A DNA stretch of 64,000 nucleotides, from the NCBI GenBank assembly GCA_030830895.1, contig JAURMC010000009.1:1-64000 (forward strand), read 5' to 3'. The notes beneath the pieces were generated by a model. It was not told where the DNA came from. It made no database searches and saw nothing but the letters and a program-made list of their open reading frames with translations. Below, one piece after another: positions 52,628 to 61,367 of this stretch. The position numbers and the translations under genes were made by a program. Numbering within the stretch: position 1 is the stretch's first letter; each line of letters begins with the position of its first letter. This stretch comes from Crocinitomicaceae bacterium. GTDB lineage: Bacteria; Bacteroidota; Bacteroidia; Flavobacteriales_D; Crocinitomicaceae.

Positions 52628-55420
52628 ATGGAATATCGTTTTCAAGAAATTGAAAAGAAATGGCAACATTTCTGGCAATCGAATCAAACTTATCGAGTAG
52701 ACGAAAATTCAACCAATCCTCCGTATTACGTGTTAGACATGTTTCCATATCCTTCTGGGGCAGGGTTACATGTGGGGCATCCGCTTGGATATATTGCTTC
52801 AGATATATACGCAAGGTATAAAAAACATACAGGGTTTAATGTGCTGCACCCAATGGGCTTTGATTCTTTTGGCTTGCCAGCGGAACAATATGCGATTCTG
52901 ACGGGACAGCATCCAGCGAAAACAACAAAAGAGAATATTGCAAGGTATCGTGAGCAACTAGACAAACTTGGATTTAGTTATGATTGGTCAAGAGAGATTC
53001 AAACGTCTTCGCCATCCTATTATAAATGGACTCAATGGATTTTTATTCAATTATATAACAGTTGGTTTAATCCAACAACATCTAAAGCCGAACCGATTAG
53101 CCAGCTCATTCAATTTCTAAATGAAAATGGATTATCATCAGCATTTTTAAATGAGATCCCAGGAATAATGGATGCTGACATAAAGCCTTTTACGGTAGCG
53201 GAATGGAAGGGATTTACTATAGAACAACAGCAGAATGTATTAATGAATTTTCGTTTAGCCTATTTAGGTGAATCTTTTGTTAATTGGTGTCCTGAACTAG
53301 GAACAGTGCTGGCTAACGACGAGGTAGTGAACGGATTTTCAGAGCGAGGAGGTTATCCTGTTGAACGTAAACTGTTAAAGCAATGGAGTATGCGTATAAC
53401 CTCATATGCTCAACGATTATTAGAGGGATTAGATGCCTTGGATTGGCCTGAAAGCATCAAGGAGACTCAGCGAAATTGGATTGGTAGAAGTGAAGGGATC
53501 TCTGTTCGATTCCCTTTAATAAAGCATGAGGGATGGATCGAAGTATTTACAACACGGCCAGACACCTTATATGGAGTATCATTTCTCACCATTGCTCCCG
53601 AACATGAAAGGGTAAGCGCGTTGTGCACCTCCGAACAATTAGAGGAAGTAGAGGCATATATTGCTTTATCAAAGCAAAGAAGCGAACGTGAACGAATAGC
53701 AGATGTTAATACTATATCAGGGGTTTTTACAGGATCTTATGTGGCGCACCCTTTTACTAAAGAGCCTATTCCTATTTGGATCGGTGATTATGTGTTGGCG
53801 GGTTACGGAACAGGGGCTGTAATGGCGGTTCCTGCTCACGATGAGCGAGATTTTAAATTCGCGAGCCATTTTTCCCTCCCAATAAAGCAGGTAATACAAC
53901 CTCAAGAATCCCATGATTTCAATTTGGGGGCATGGACAGAAAAATCAGGAGTCTTAATTAATTCTCAACTTTTAAATGGCCTTTCTGTGTATGAGGCAAT
54001 ACAAATAATTACCGAAAATATAGTGAATGAGGGGCATGGTTCAAAACGAATAAACTATAAATTGAGAAATGCCGTATTTGGTAGACAACGGTATTGGGGA
54101 GAACCCATACCTGCATATTTTAAAGGAGATCAACCTTACATGATTCCTGTTGAAATGCTACCATTGAATTTACCAGAGGTAGACAAATATCTCCCAACAG
54201 AAGATGGTGACCCTCCCCTTGGAAGGGCAGCAAACTGGAAATTTCAAGACTTATTTGAATATGAAAAATCTACAATGCCGGGTTGGGCAGGAAGCTCTTG
54301 GTACTATTTGAGATATTTAGACCCTAGCAATGAAAATATGCTCGCAGCGCCTGATAAAATTGCTTATTGGGGAAGTGTAGACTTATATATGGGGGGGGCA
54401 GAGCATGCAACGGGTCATTTGTTGTATGCGCGTTTTTGGTGTAAGTTCCTTAGTGACCTTGGAATAATTCCATTTGAAGAACCCTTCAAGAAGTTGATAA
54501 ACCAAGGGATGATTTTAGGTAGAAGTAGTTTCGTATATCGTGTTGAAGGAGAACAAACCTTTGTGAGCGCTGGTTTAAAGGATGCATATCGAACCACGCC
54601 AATTCATGTGGATATTTCTTTAGTAACCAATGATCGATTAAACATTGACGGATTCAAATCGTGGCGAAGTGAATTCAAGAATGCCAAGTTTATTTTAGAA
54701 CCTTCAGGCGAATACCTGTGTGGTTATGAAGTAGAAAAAATGTCTAAGTCTAAGTACAATGTACAAACCCCCGATGAGTTGGTTGAAAGGTTCGGTGCAG
54801 ACACATTAAGAATGTATGAAATGTTTCTTGGTCCTGTGGAGCAAAGTAAGCCGTGGGATACAAAAGGAATTACCGGAGTACAGGGGTTTTTGAAAAAGTA
54901 TTGGCGCTTATTTCATCTAAATGGTAAATTTGAATTGAATGAAGCTAAACCATCTAAGGAACACTACAAAATACTACATAAAACTATCCGAAAAATCAGA
55001 GAGGATTTAGATCGATTTTCTTTTAATACTGGCGTTTCTAATTTTATGATTTGTGTTAACGAACTTACCGAATCTAAAGGTAATTATCGTGAAATTTTAG
55101 AACCATTAACGGTTTTACTTGCGCCATTTGCCCCGCACATTACGGAGGAACTTTGGGAGAAACTAGGTAATAAGCCCGGCTCATTGTTTAATGCGTCTTA
55201 TCCAACATTTAATCCAGATTATCTAGTTGAATCTGATTATGAGTACCCGGTATCTTTCAATGGAAGGATGCGGTTTAAAATATCTTTACCCTTATCATTG
55301 AATACAGAAGAGATACAAGCTAACGTTTTATCACAAGCGGAAACCATCAAATGGCTCGAAGGTAAATCACCAAAAAAAATAATTATTGTTCCGGGGAAAA
55401 TTGTAAACTTGGTGATTTAA
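52628..55420 (+). CDS. leuS: Leucyl-tRNA synthetase
   Basis: The 930-residue protein is a class I aminoacyl-tRNA synthetase: 'HVGHPLGY' (HIGH-type motif, about residue 47), editing domain with 'TTRPDTLYGVSF' and 'AVPAHDERD', and 'KMSKS' at 704-708. A helical stretch of about 65 residues (about 145-210) is inserted after the first catalytic block, a feature of Bacteroidota LeuRS as far as I recall. A run of eight G (54391-54398) encodes part of a conserved 'YMGGAEHA' segment. The last 38 bases overlap the convergent MerR-type gene. Confidence 0.97.
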   Translation: MEYRFQEIEKKWQHFWQSNQTYRVDENSTNPPYYVLDMFPYPSGAGLHVGHPLGYIASDIYARYKKHTGFNVLHPMGFDSFGLPAEQYAILTGQHPAKTTKENIARYREQLDKLGFSYDWSREIQTSSPSYYKWTQWIFIQLYNSWFNPTTSKAEPISQLIQFLNENGLSSAFLNEIPGIMDADIKPFTVAEWKGFTIEQQQNVLMNFRLAYLGESFVNWCPELGTVLANDEVVNGFSERGGYPVERKLLKQWSMRITSYAQRLLEGLDALDWPESIKETQRNWIGRSEGISVRFPLIKHEGWIEVFTTRPDTLYGVSFLTIAPEHERVSALCTSEQLEEVEAYIALSKQRSERERIADVNTISGVFTGSYVAHPFTKEPIPIWIGDYVLAGYGTGAVMAVPAHDERDFKFASHFSLPIKQVIQPQESHDFNLGAWTEKSGVLINSQLLNGLSVYEAIQIITENIVNEGHGSKRINYKLRNAVFGRQRYWGEPIPAYFKGDQPYMIPVEMLPLNLPEVDKYLPTEDGDPPLGRAANWKFQDLFEYEKSTMPGWAGSSWYYLRYLDPSNENMLAAPDKIAYWGSVDLYMGGAEHATGHLLYARFWCKFLSDLGIIPFEEPFKKLINQGMILGRSSFVYRVEGEQTFVSAGLKDAYRTTPIHVDISLVTNDRLNIDGFKSWRSEFKNAKFILEPSGEYLCGYEVEKMSKSKYNVQTPDELVERFGADTLRMYEMFLGPVEQSKPWDTKGITGVQGFLKKYWRLFHLNGKFELNEAKPSKEHYKILHKTIRKIREDLDRFSFNTGVSNFMICVNELTESKGNYREILEPLTVLLAPFAPHITEELWEKLGNKPGSLFNASYPTFNPDYLVESDYEYPVSFNGRMRFKISLPLSLNTEEIQANVLSQAETIKWLEGKSPKKIIIVPGKIVNLVI

Positions 55421-56282
55421 CTAAGTTTAGCAAATCTTCAGACTGTCTAAGCAGGGTAACTAACGAACCTACTTTTGCTTGATGTATGCCTAGCTGTGCA
55501 CCCCCCGCAATAATTGAGAGTTTTGGAAATTGCCGACGAAGCTGAGAAAAATACCCAAAAATAAATCCTTCATCTACAGAGGTTAGCCAAGAGGTAACGA
55601 TGCAACGCGGTTGAACTTTATTAATACTTAATACCAAAGCCTCATAAGGTAAACTTTGTCCTAAATAAAGCGAATAAACCCCTTCACATCTTAATAAATA
55701 ATGATAGAATAATAGGCCAAGTTCATGCCATTCATGCTCTGGAAGGTAAAGCAATATCGGATATTGTCGTTCACTGGGCACGGCTAATTTATCGATTTCC
55801 GAAACTATTTTTTGACGGACTAAAGTTGAAATGAAATGTTCTTGTGCTGGGTTAATGGATCCTGTTAACCACATCACCCCAATCCGATCAAAAAAAGGAA
55901 TTAAACACTGTTTAAAGGTTTCTTCCAACGATGTTTCTTGTACTAATTCGTTAATAGTATTATGAAATACTAATTCATCCATTTCAACTAAGGATAAAAT
56001 CAGCTTTTCTTGAGCGCTTCCTGAGGGTGTATTGAGTTTAATTTCAGCCACCTTCGCGCGAATTTCCGAGGGTGAAAATTCAGATATCCTAGAAATTTTC
56101 ATTCCATGGTCAAGTAAAATCCTAATATTTAATAGATATACAAGCTCTTCATCGGTGTAGGTTCTAATTTTAGTTTCAGTCCGATCTGGTGCAAGTACTT
56201 TATATCGTTGTTCCCAAATACGCAAAGTATGCGCTTTGATTCCGGTCAAAACCTCAACGTCTTTGATTTTATAAATTCCCAT
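55383..56282 (-). CDS. MerR-family regulator with cobalamin-binding domain (CarH/LitR-like)
   Basis: The 299-residue protein starts at the ATG at 56282; an in-frame TTG at 56306 would add eight residues without a conserved role. Residues 1-70 form a MerR helix-turn-helix ('YKIKDVEVLTGIKAHTLRIWEQRY'). Residues about 90-165 form a four-helix B12-cap, with the W-x9-EH signature (Trp138, Glu148, His149). A Rossmann-like B12-binding domain (about 172-290) has E-x-H-x-x-G with His186 as the likely lower axial ligand. This residue set matches the CarH family, in which adenosylcobalamin makes the tetrameric repressor light-sensitive. A dyad at 56298-56314 lies between it and ysxC. The last 38 bp overlap leuS. 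Confidence 0.9.
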   Translation of the reverse strand: MGIYKIKDVEVLTGIKAHTLRIWEQRYKVLAPDRTETKIRTYTDEELVYLLNIRILLDHGMKISRISEFSPSEIRAKVAEIKLNTPSGSAQEKLILSLVEMDELVFHNTINELVQETSLEETFKQCLIPFFDRIGVMWLTGSINPAQEHFISTLVRQKIVSEIDKLAVPSERQYPILLYLPEHEWHELGLLFYHYLLRCEGVYSLYLGQSLPYEALVLSINKVQPRCIVTSWLTSVDEGFIFGYFSQLRRQFPKLSIIAGGAQLGIHQAKVGSLVTLLRQSEDLLNLVKSPSLQFSPEQ

Positions 56283-56297
56283 AACTTTTAAACATGA

Positions 56298-56314
56298 GAA
56301 CAACAATTTTGTTC
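56298..56314. promoter_or_regulatory. Dyad in the merR-ysxC intergenic region (candidate operator)
   Basis: GAACAA (56298-56303) and TTGTTC (56309-56314) form a perfect 6-5-6 inverted repeat. It overlaps the TTTG -33 element (56308-56311) of the ysxC promoter and lies 16 bp upstream of the MerR-type ATG. A dyad there fits an operator of the adjacent MerR/CarH-like regulator; this is inference. Confidence 0.45.
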
Positions 56315-56339
56315 AAGCCCAATCTAAAGGTTAACTTTG
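56308..56339 (+). promoter_or_regulatory. Putative promoter for ysxC
   Basis: TTTG at 56308-56311 and a perfect -7 box TAACTTTG at 56332-56339 are separated by 20 bp. The box ends only 4 bp before the ATG at 56344, so the mRNA is predicted to be leaderless. Confidence 0.7.
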
Positions 56340-56343
56340 GAAT

Positions 56344-56940
56344 ATGAAAATAAAAACCGCTGAATTCCTTATTTCAAGCGCCGACTACAAAGGCTGTCCA
56401 GAGACAGGCTTTCCAGAGTTTGCATTCATCGGTAGATCAAATGTTGGTAAGTCTTCTTTGATTAACATGCTAATGGGAAATAAAAGCCTAGCTAAAACTT
56501 CTGGTACTCCAGGAAAAACACAGCTAATAAATCATTTTATCGTTAATGAAAAATGGTTTTTGGTGGATCTTCCTGGATATGGTTATGCCAAGGTATCTAA
56601 AAATCAACGGGAAAAGTGGCAGAAAATCATTTCAAACTATTTATTAAAACGATCCTCGCTTACCTTAGTATTTGTGTTATTGGATTCAAGGTTAGACCCG
56701 CAAAAGATTGATTTAGAGTTTATCAACTGGTGTGGTGAAAATCAGGTGCCTTTTGCTATGGTTTTCACAAAAATTGACAAGCTTTCCTGTACAGAGTTAA
56801 ATAGGAATTTAGCCAAGTACAAAAAACAACTTTCAAAAACCTGGGAAGAACTCCCGCCATTATTTGCCACTTCATCCACGACTGCCAGTGGAAAAGAACA
56901 AGTATTAAACTACATCAGCATGGTCTTGACACAGCTATAG
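56344..56940 (+). CDS. ysxC: Ribosome biogenesis GTPase YsxC/YihA (EngB)
   Basis: The 198-residue protein is a TrmE-Era-class GTPase with G1 'GRSNVGKSS' (30-38), G2 Thr in 'TSGTPGKTQ', G3 'DLPGYG' and G4 'TKIDK'. It acts late in 50S subunit assembly and is usually essential. Its promoter sits within 4 bp of its start codon. The CarH-like regulator is divergent from it. Confidence 0.95.
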   Translation: MKIKTAEFLISSADYKGCPETGFPEFAFIGRSNVGKSSLINMLMGNKSLAKTSGTPGKTQLINHFIVNEKWFLVDLPGYGYAKVSKNQREKWQKIISNYLLKRSSLTLVFVLLDSRLDPQKIDLEFINWCGENQVPFAMVFTKIDKLSCTELNRNLAKYKKQLSKTWEELPPLFATSSTTASGKEQVLNYISMVLTQL

Positions 56941-56943
56941 CTG

Positions 56944-56975
56944 TTTGAAAATTAGCATGGATTATCTTACCTTTG
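56944..56975 (+). promoter_or_regulatory. Putative promoter for yebC
   Basis: TTTG at 56944-56947 and a perfect -7 box TACCTTTG at 56968-56975 are separated by 20 bp. It lies inside an apparent 5' extension of the frame and so supports the ATG at 56993 as the true start. Confidence 0.7.
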
Positions 56976-56992
56976 TAACACAGCATTGTACT

Positions 56993-57703
56993 ATGGGAAG
57001 AGCATTTGAATACCGAAGAGCCGCAAAGGAAAAACGTTGGGATAAGATGTCCAAGATGTTTCCTAAATTAGGAAAAGCCATTACAATGGCTGCAAAAGAA
57101 GGAGGAATGGACCCAACTGCTAATGCTAAATTGCGCACTGCGATTCAGAATGCGAAGTCTGAGAATATGCCGAAAGATAATATAGAAGCGGCAATTAAGC
57201 GTGCAGCACAAAAAGATATAGCATCCTTTACTGAGGTTAATTACGAAGGGAAAGGGCCCCATGGCGTACTCGTTTATGTAGAGTGTGCTACGGATAATCC
57301 TACCCGTACAGTTGCTAATGTGAAATCATATTTTAATAAGTCTGGCGGAAGTGTGGTTCCGAATGGATCTATGGAATTCATGTTTGATAGAAAAAGTGTT
57401 TTTGAAATAAGTAAATCTGAATCCATTGACCCCGAAAAGTTAGAATTTGATCTAATTGATGCCGGATGCGAATACATTGAATTGGAGACGGAAATGATAA
57501 TTATCTATGGTGATTACACTGCTTTTGGCACCTTGGCTAAAGCTTTAGAAGATATGCAAGTTGAAGTGCAAAAGTCAAGCTTAAAGCGTCTCCCAACTTC
57601 GCCTGTTGAATTTTCGGAAGAACAACTCGTGGACATTGAGAAAATGTTGGATAAAATTGAAGACGATGATGACATACAACAAGTGTTTACCAACATCGCA
57701 TAA
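56993..57703 (+). CDS. YebC/PmpR-family protein
   Basis: The 236-residue protein has the three-domain YebC fold: '[22 protein letters not shown]' start, '[27 protein letters not shown]' and '[14 protein letters not shown]' helices, '[23 protein letters not shown]' and '[20 protein letters not shown]' strands. The family was long called DNA-binding, and some members help translate proline stretches or mitochondrial mRNAs. The start at 56993 is chosen because family members begin 'MGR(A/S)' and a promoter precedes it. Confidence 0.93.
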   Translation: MGRAFEYRRAAKEKRWDKMSKMFPKLGKAITMAAKEGGMDPTANAKLRTAIQNAKSENMPKDNIEAAIKRAAQKDIASFTEVNYEGKGPHGVLVYVECATDNPTRTVANVKSYFNKSGGSVVPNGSMEFMFDRKSVFEISKSESIDPEKLEFDLIDAGCEYIELETEMIIIYGDYTAFGTLAKALEDMQVEVQKSSLKRLPTSPVEFSEEQLVDIEKMLDKIEDDDDIQQVFTNIA

Positions 57704-57746
57704 GTAACAATAAAAGGCGGGAAGATACGTTCTTACGCGCGCACGA

Positions 57747-60392
57747 ATGAAGAAAACAATATATCCATACATTAAAGCAGTTCTATTATTATCTCCTATA
57801 GTATTGGTGTTTTGCACTACCAACAAGGATGCTTTTTTGAATCGGACTTATCATGGCATGACGGCTAAATATAATGGGTACTTCAATGCCAATGAATTAT
57901 TAACCTTGGGCATCAATAGTTATGAAAAGAATCGTAAGGAAGACTTTTATGATTGGTTGAGCATCCAACCCATTCCCAGTGAAGAAGAATCGAAATTAAT
58001 GTATTCAGCTATTGATACGGCAATCGTTAAGTGTACTAAAGTCATCAGAAACCATTCTATGCCTTCTGCGGATAGCCCGAAGGAGGCCGAATATAATCCT
58101 TGGATTGATGAGAATTGGCTTACCATCGGAAAAGCCTATTATTATCGCCGTGATTTTGAAAAAGCACTTAAAAACTTTCAATTTGTAAAACGGTTTTTTC
58201 AAAAAGATCCATCAAAATATTTATCTGAGTTATGGATTGCAAAAATTTATATTGAAGAGAATAGGTTAACTGAGGCCCTTACCATTTTAGACGAATTACA
58301 AGAAGTAGCCCTACTACAAAAAAAGAAGTCCATTTTTCAGAAGCTTATCAAAACAAAAGCGAAAGATAAAAATGACGATGACTATCGACCAGAAATGAAT
58401 GAGCTCATCCAATTTGAAATTTATAAAACAAGAGCGGATTTATTCATGCGTAAAAAACAAGCTCAAGAAGCATTGTTCCCTTTAACTATGGCGGTTAATA
58501 TGTGCAAAACCAAACGGGAGAAATCTAGGCTTTCTTTTATATTAGGACAATTATATTTGAGTAGTAATCGAGTTGATTCTGCCCTAATTTCTTTTAAACG
58601 GGCAATTTCGCCTTCTACGACCTATGACATTAGTTTCAATGCTAAATTGTCCTGTGCTGTTTTGGGTACGGAGGAACGAGATGTAAAAATGTTAGAGCGA
58701 ATGTTAAGGGATGAGAAAAACGCGGGATACAAAGACCAAATATATTTTGCTAAAGCTCAATTAGAGCATTCAAGATCAAACATTGCTATGGCAAAGGTCT
58801 ATTACACAAGAGCGGCATTTTACTCCACCAAAAATAAAAGACAAAAAGCATTAGCCTACGAAAAACTTGGGGATTTAGCCTACACGGAAAAATCATATTT
58901 GTCAGCTCAAAAATATTATGATTCTTGTGCTACGAACATGCCTGAAGGGTATCCAAATGGTGATATTATCAGAACAAAAGCCTCTAAGTTAGCGAATTTA
59001 GTGTCTGCTATGGAAATTGCTATGCACGAAGATAGCGTGCAGCGAATCGCGAAAATGGACCATAAAACACAAACGGCATTCATCAAAGATGTAATTAAAC
59101 AAATAAAGGAAGATGCCCAACGACGAAAGGAATTGGAGGCTGCAAAATTGCGGGCCTTACAAGAACAAGCACAAACAGGCTCAAAGTTAGGAGCTGGAGA
59201 CAAATGGATTTTTAATAATCCAAAACTGAAGCAAGAGGGCTACGATGAGTTTAGAAAGCAATGGGGAGACCGAATAAATGAGGATGATTGGCGTCGTTCC
59301 ACAAAACTGAACATGGCTTTAGAACCTTTCGGGAATAATCTAGATGGGGATTCCATAGCATCTATACAAACACTAAGTGAGAAAGAAGACACCTTGGATT
59401 TGGAAACTATGAGGAACCGTTTACCGCTTACTGATAGCTCTTATTCGGCATCGGTTATTCGTGAAATTGAGGCCAGATATACTGCGGGGTCCCTTTACAA
59501 AGATTTATTAGAAGAACCTTTGTTGGCCTCTGAACAATTCGAACTAATCTTGTTGGAAGAAACAAGAAATGTAACTGATTTATCCGCAGCGTATCAATTA
59601 TATAAAATAAATGAGTCTTCCGGGAAAGAAAAGCCATACAAAACACACATTTTATTGCATTATCCGAAATCTGACGCCGCAAATTATTTGCAAGACCCAG
59701 CCTTCTTTGAAAAATTGAAAGAAAATAGAGTGAAAGCGGAAAAAGATTATTTAATAGCACTACACGAATATGAGATGCTTAATTTTCAGGGAGCTTTTGA
59801 TCTTACTGAAAATGTTGTACAAACTGATAAGTCAAATGCATTTCGAGCGGAATACTTGCTATTAAACGCATTAGCCAAAGGCCAATTAACCACCAATAAA
59901 AACGATTTGATACCAATACTTAAGAATATTGTTGAAGAAAAGCCAGGTACGCCACAAGCCATTCGGGCTAAAGAACTACTTACAATTTTAGAAAAAGGGG
60001 TGTCAGTATTTCAGCCTTACGTTGCAAAATCTAACGGAATTTTTGTCTATAATGATTCTGTTCCTCAGTTTATTATGGTTTTATTGGACGATGAAGAGGA
60101 TTTTGATGATTTAAAGGCGACCGTTTCCGATTTTACATCCAAATCGTATAAAAAAAATAAATTAAAAGTAACGAGTGCATTAAGTACCAAAGAAACAAAA
60201 ATGGTCCTAGTTGCCGACTTTAAAAGTAGTGCATTAGCCATGGATTATATTAATCTGTATAAGGCGTCAATAGACGTTTTAGGTGAATTCCAAAACAATA
60301 AAATCTTAATAATTAGTCAAGAAAATTTGAAAAAGTTGATTGAATCCGATAACTTTGAGGGTTATAAGACATTTTACGATCTTAACTACTGA
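57747..60392 (+). CDS. porW: T9SS-associated TPR lipoprotein, PorW/SprE-like
   Basis: The 881-residue protein has an N-terminal hydrophobic segment ending 'IVLVFCTT' (Cys23), followed by the family-specific 'NKDAFLNRTYHGMTAKYNGYFNANE' region. TPR repeats follow (about 120-420), with a Lys/Glu-rich middle (about 455-500) and a C-terminal part with further repeats. Length and N-terminal motif match PorW of Porphyromonas and SprE of Flavobacterium, which are needed for type IX secretion and gliding. The residue before the Cys is Phe, unusual for a lipobox. The four T9SS-sorted proteins in this window are potential clients of the system. Confidence 0.85.
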   Translation: MKKTIYPYIKAVLLLSPIVLVFCTTNKDAFLNRTYHGMTAKYNGYFNANELLTLGINSYEKNRKEDFYDWLSIQPIPSEEESKLMYSAIDTAIVKCTKVIRNHSMPSADSPKEAEYNPWIDENWLTIGKAYYYRRDFEKALKNFQFVKRFFQKDPSKYLSELWIAKIYIEENRLTEALTILDELQEVALLQKKKSIFQKLIKTKAKDKNDDDYRPEMNELIQFEIYKTRADLFMRKKQAQEALFPLTMAVNMCKTKREKSRLSFILGQLYLSSNRVDSALISFKRAISPSTTYDISFNAKLSCAVLGTEERDVKMLERMLRDEKNAGYKDQIYFAKAQLEHSRSNIAMAKVYYTRAAFYSTKNKRQKALAYEKLGDLAYTEKSYLSAQKYYDSCATNMPEGYPNGDIIRTKASKLANLVSAMEIAMHEDSVQRIAKMDHKTQTAFIKDVIKQIKEDAQRRKELEAAKLRALQEQAQTGSKLGAGDKWIFNNPKLKQEGYDEFRKQWGDRINEDDWRRSTKLNMALEPFGNNLDGDSIASIQTLSEKEDTLDLETMRNRLPLTDSSYSASVIREIEARYTAGSLYKDLLEEPLLASEQFELILLEETRNVTDLSAAYQLYKINESSGKEKPYKTHILLHYPKSDAANYLQDPAFFEKLKENRVKAEKDYLIALHEYEMLNFQGAFDLTENVVQTDKSNAFRAEYLLLNALAKGQLTTNKNDLIPILKNIVEEKPGTPQAIRAKELLTILEKGVSVFQPYVAKSNGIFVYNDSVPQFIMVLLDDEEDFDDLKATVSDFTSKSYKKNKLKVTSALSTKETKMVLVADFKSSALAMDYINLYKASIDVLGEFQNNKILIISQENLKKLIESDNFEGYKTFYDLNY

Positions 60393-60396
60393 TTCA

Positions 60397-60807
60397 ATGT
60401 TAAAGAGAAAAGACTTTTTTAATAGCACTTCCCAGTATGAGGAAAGCACAGATACGAATAAAATTGTTGCTGGAACGGAATTAAGCGGGGATATTGTTTC
60501 TGACTCCAATTTTATTTTAGAGGGCGAAATGAATGGAAATTTGTCCTGTTCTGGAAAAGTAATGATTGGTTCTACAGGAAAATTACGGGGTAATTTAGTC
60601 TGTGTCAATGCAGAAATCAACGGTACCGTTGATGGAGAAATCACCGTTGAAGGGTTGTTAACCCTGAATGAAACTGCTCGAATTAACGGGGACATCCAAA
60701 CCACTAAATTAATTATCCAAGAAGGGGCTATTTTTGAAGGCTCTTGTGTGATGAAGTCTCCTTCAACCCATACTACATTTACGGCGGACGTATCGCTAGA
60801 TGACTAA
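60397..60807 (+). CDS. Bactofilin-family cytoskeletal protein
   Basis: From the ATG at 60397 (4 bp after the PorW-like stop) the protein has 136 residues. Residues about 25-115 form the bactofilin beta-helix ('IVAGTELSGDIVSDSNFILEGEMNG', 'GKLRGNLVCVNAEINGTVDGEI', 'ARINGDIQTTKLIIQEGAIFEG') with flexible ends. Bactofilins polymerise without nucleotide and act in cell shape and envelope placement. Its end overlaps atpZ by 8 bp. Confidence 0.92.
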   Translation: MLKRKDFFNSTSQYEESTDTNKIVAGTELSGDIVSDSNFILEGEMNGNLSCSGKVMIGSTGKLRGNLVCVNAEINGTVDGEITVEGLLTLNETARINGDIQTTKLIIQEGAIFEGSCVMKSPSTHTTFTADVSLDD

Positions 60808-61018
60808 CTCTAACCCCTCAAAAACACCACATAAATTCATTCAGTATTCTTCAATAGGCTTTCAAATACTTGCCTTTATGGGGATTTTCGGGTATTTGGG
60901 ATATCGTGGAGATTTGTATTTTGACTTTAAAACCCCTTATCTGTTAATTACTGGTTTAGTGTTTGGAGTAATTGGTTCTATGGTATACATTATCCGCGCC
61001 CTAAACCGCTTAAATTAA
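60800..61018 (+). CDS. atpZ: AtpZ/AtpI-family membrane protein
   Basis: The 72-residue protein has two transmembrane helices ('SIGFQILAFMGIFGYLGYRGD' and 'YLLITGLVFGVIGSMVYIIRAL'), typical of AtpZ/AtpI, which helps assemble the c-ring or imports Mg2+/Ca2+ for F-type ATP synthase. ATP synthase genes usually follow in related genomes; here they do not. It overlaps the bactofilin gene by 8 bp. Confidence 0.88.
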   Translation: MTNSNPSKTPHKFIQYSSIGFQILAFMGIFGYLGYRGDLYFDFKTPYLLITGLVFGVIGSMVYIIRALNRLN

Positions 61019-61022
61019 TCGT

Positions 61023-61367
61023 ATGTATTTTGTTGTGGGCTATGTTTGGGTTTTAAGCATCTCAAGTATTCTAGCGCTAATTGGAATTGGAGAATACAAA
61101 ATAGTTTTACCAATAAATTTAATGTTGCAGTCTAGTTATCTCATTACTTTTTTACGCGTTTATAAACTGAAAAAACGAGAAATAATAATCCCTGCGCTTG
61201 CTTTGGTAACGATTCAAGTATTTACCTTTTTAACCGTTCTTTTTGTCGTTATATCAAATGATTGGGCAGTAAAACCGATGCTGTATGTCCTCATTGTGTT
61301 CTTCATTACATTATTTATTCAAGTTATAGAACAAATCCGTTACTTAAAACGATTGGAGAAACCTTAA
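61023..61367 (+). CDS. Four-helix membrane protein of the atpZ neighbourhood
   Basis: The 114-residue protein has about four hydrophobic segments ('YFVVGYVWVLSISSILALIGI', 'LPINLMLQSSYLITFLRVY', 'IPALALVTIQVFTFLTVLFVVI', 'PMLYVLIVFFITLFIQVIEQI'). Its place after atpZ is where related Bacteroidota have a similar small membrane protein before atpB, so an ATP-synthase-assembly role is possible but unproven. Its last 24 bp overlap the convergent M28 peptidase gene. Confidence 0.65.
   Translation: MYFVVGYVWVLSISSILALIGIGEYKIVLPINLMLQSSYLITFLRVYKLKKREIIIPALALVTIQVFTFLTVLFVVISNDWAVKPMLYVLIVFFITLFIQVIEQIRYLKRLEKP

Noticed and set aside
54391-54398. G8 run in leuS as a phase-variation site
   Set aside because: The run encodes Gly-Gly in a conserved motif of an essential synthetase; loss of frame would be lethal, so the run is best explained by codon constraint.
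52628-55420. Internal insertion in LeuRS as evidence of a foreign or fused domain
   Set aside because: A similar helical insertion is, as far as I recall, usual in Bacteroidota LeuRS, and the frame and base composition are continuous.
60306-60704. 132-codon ORF on the minus strand across the bactofilin gene
   Set aside because: It is antisense to a well-supported bactofilin frame and shows no independent features.
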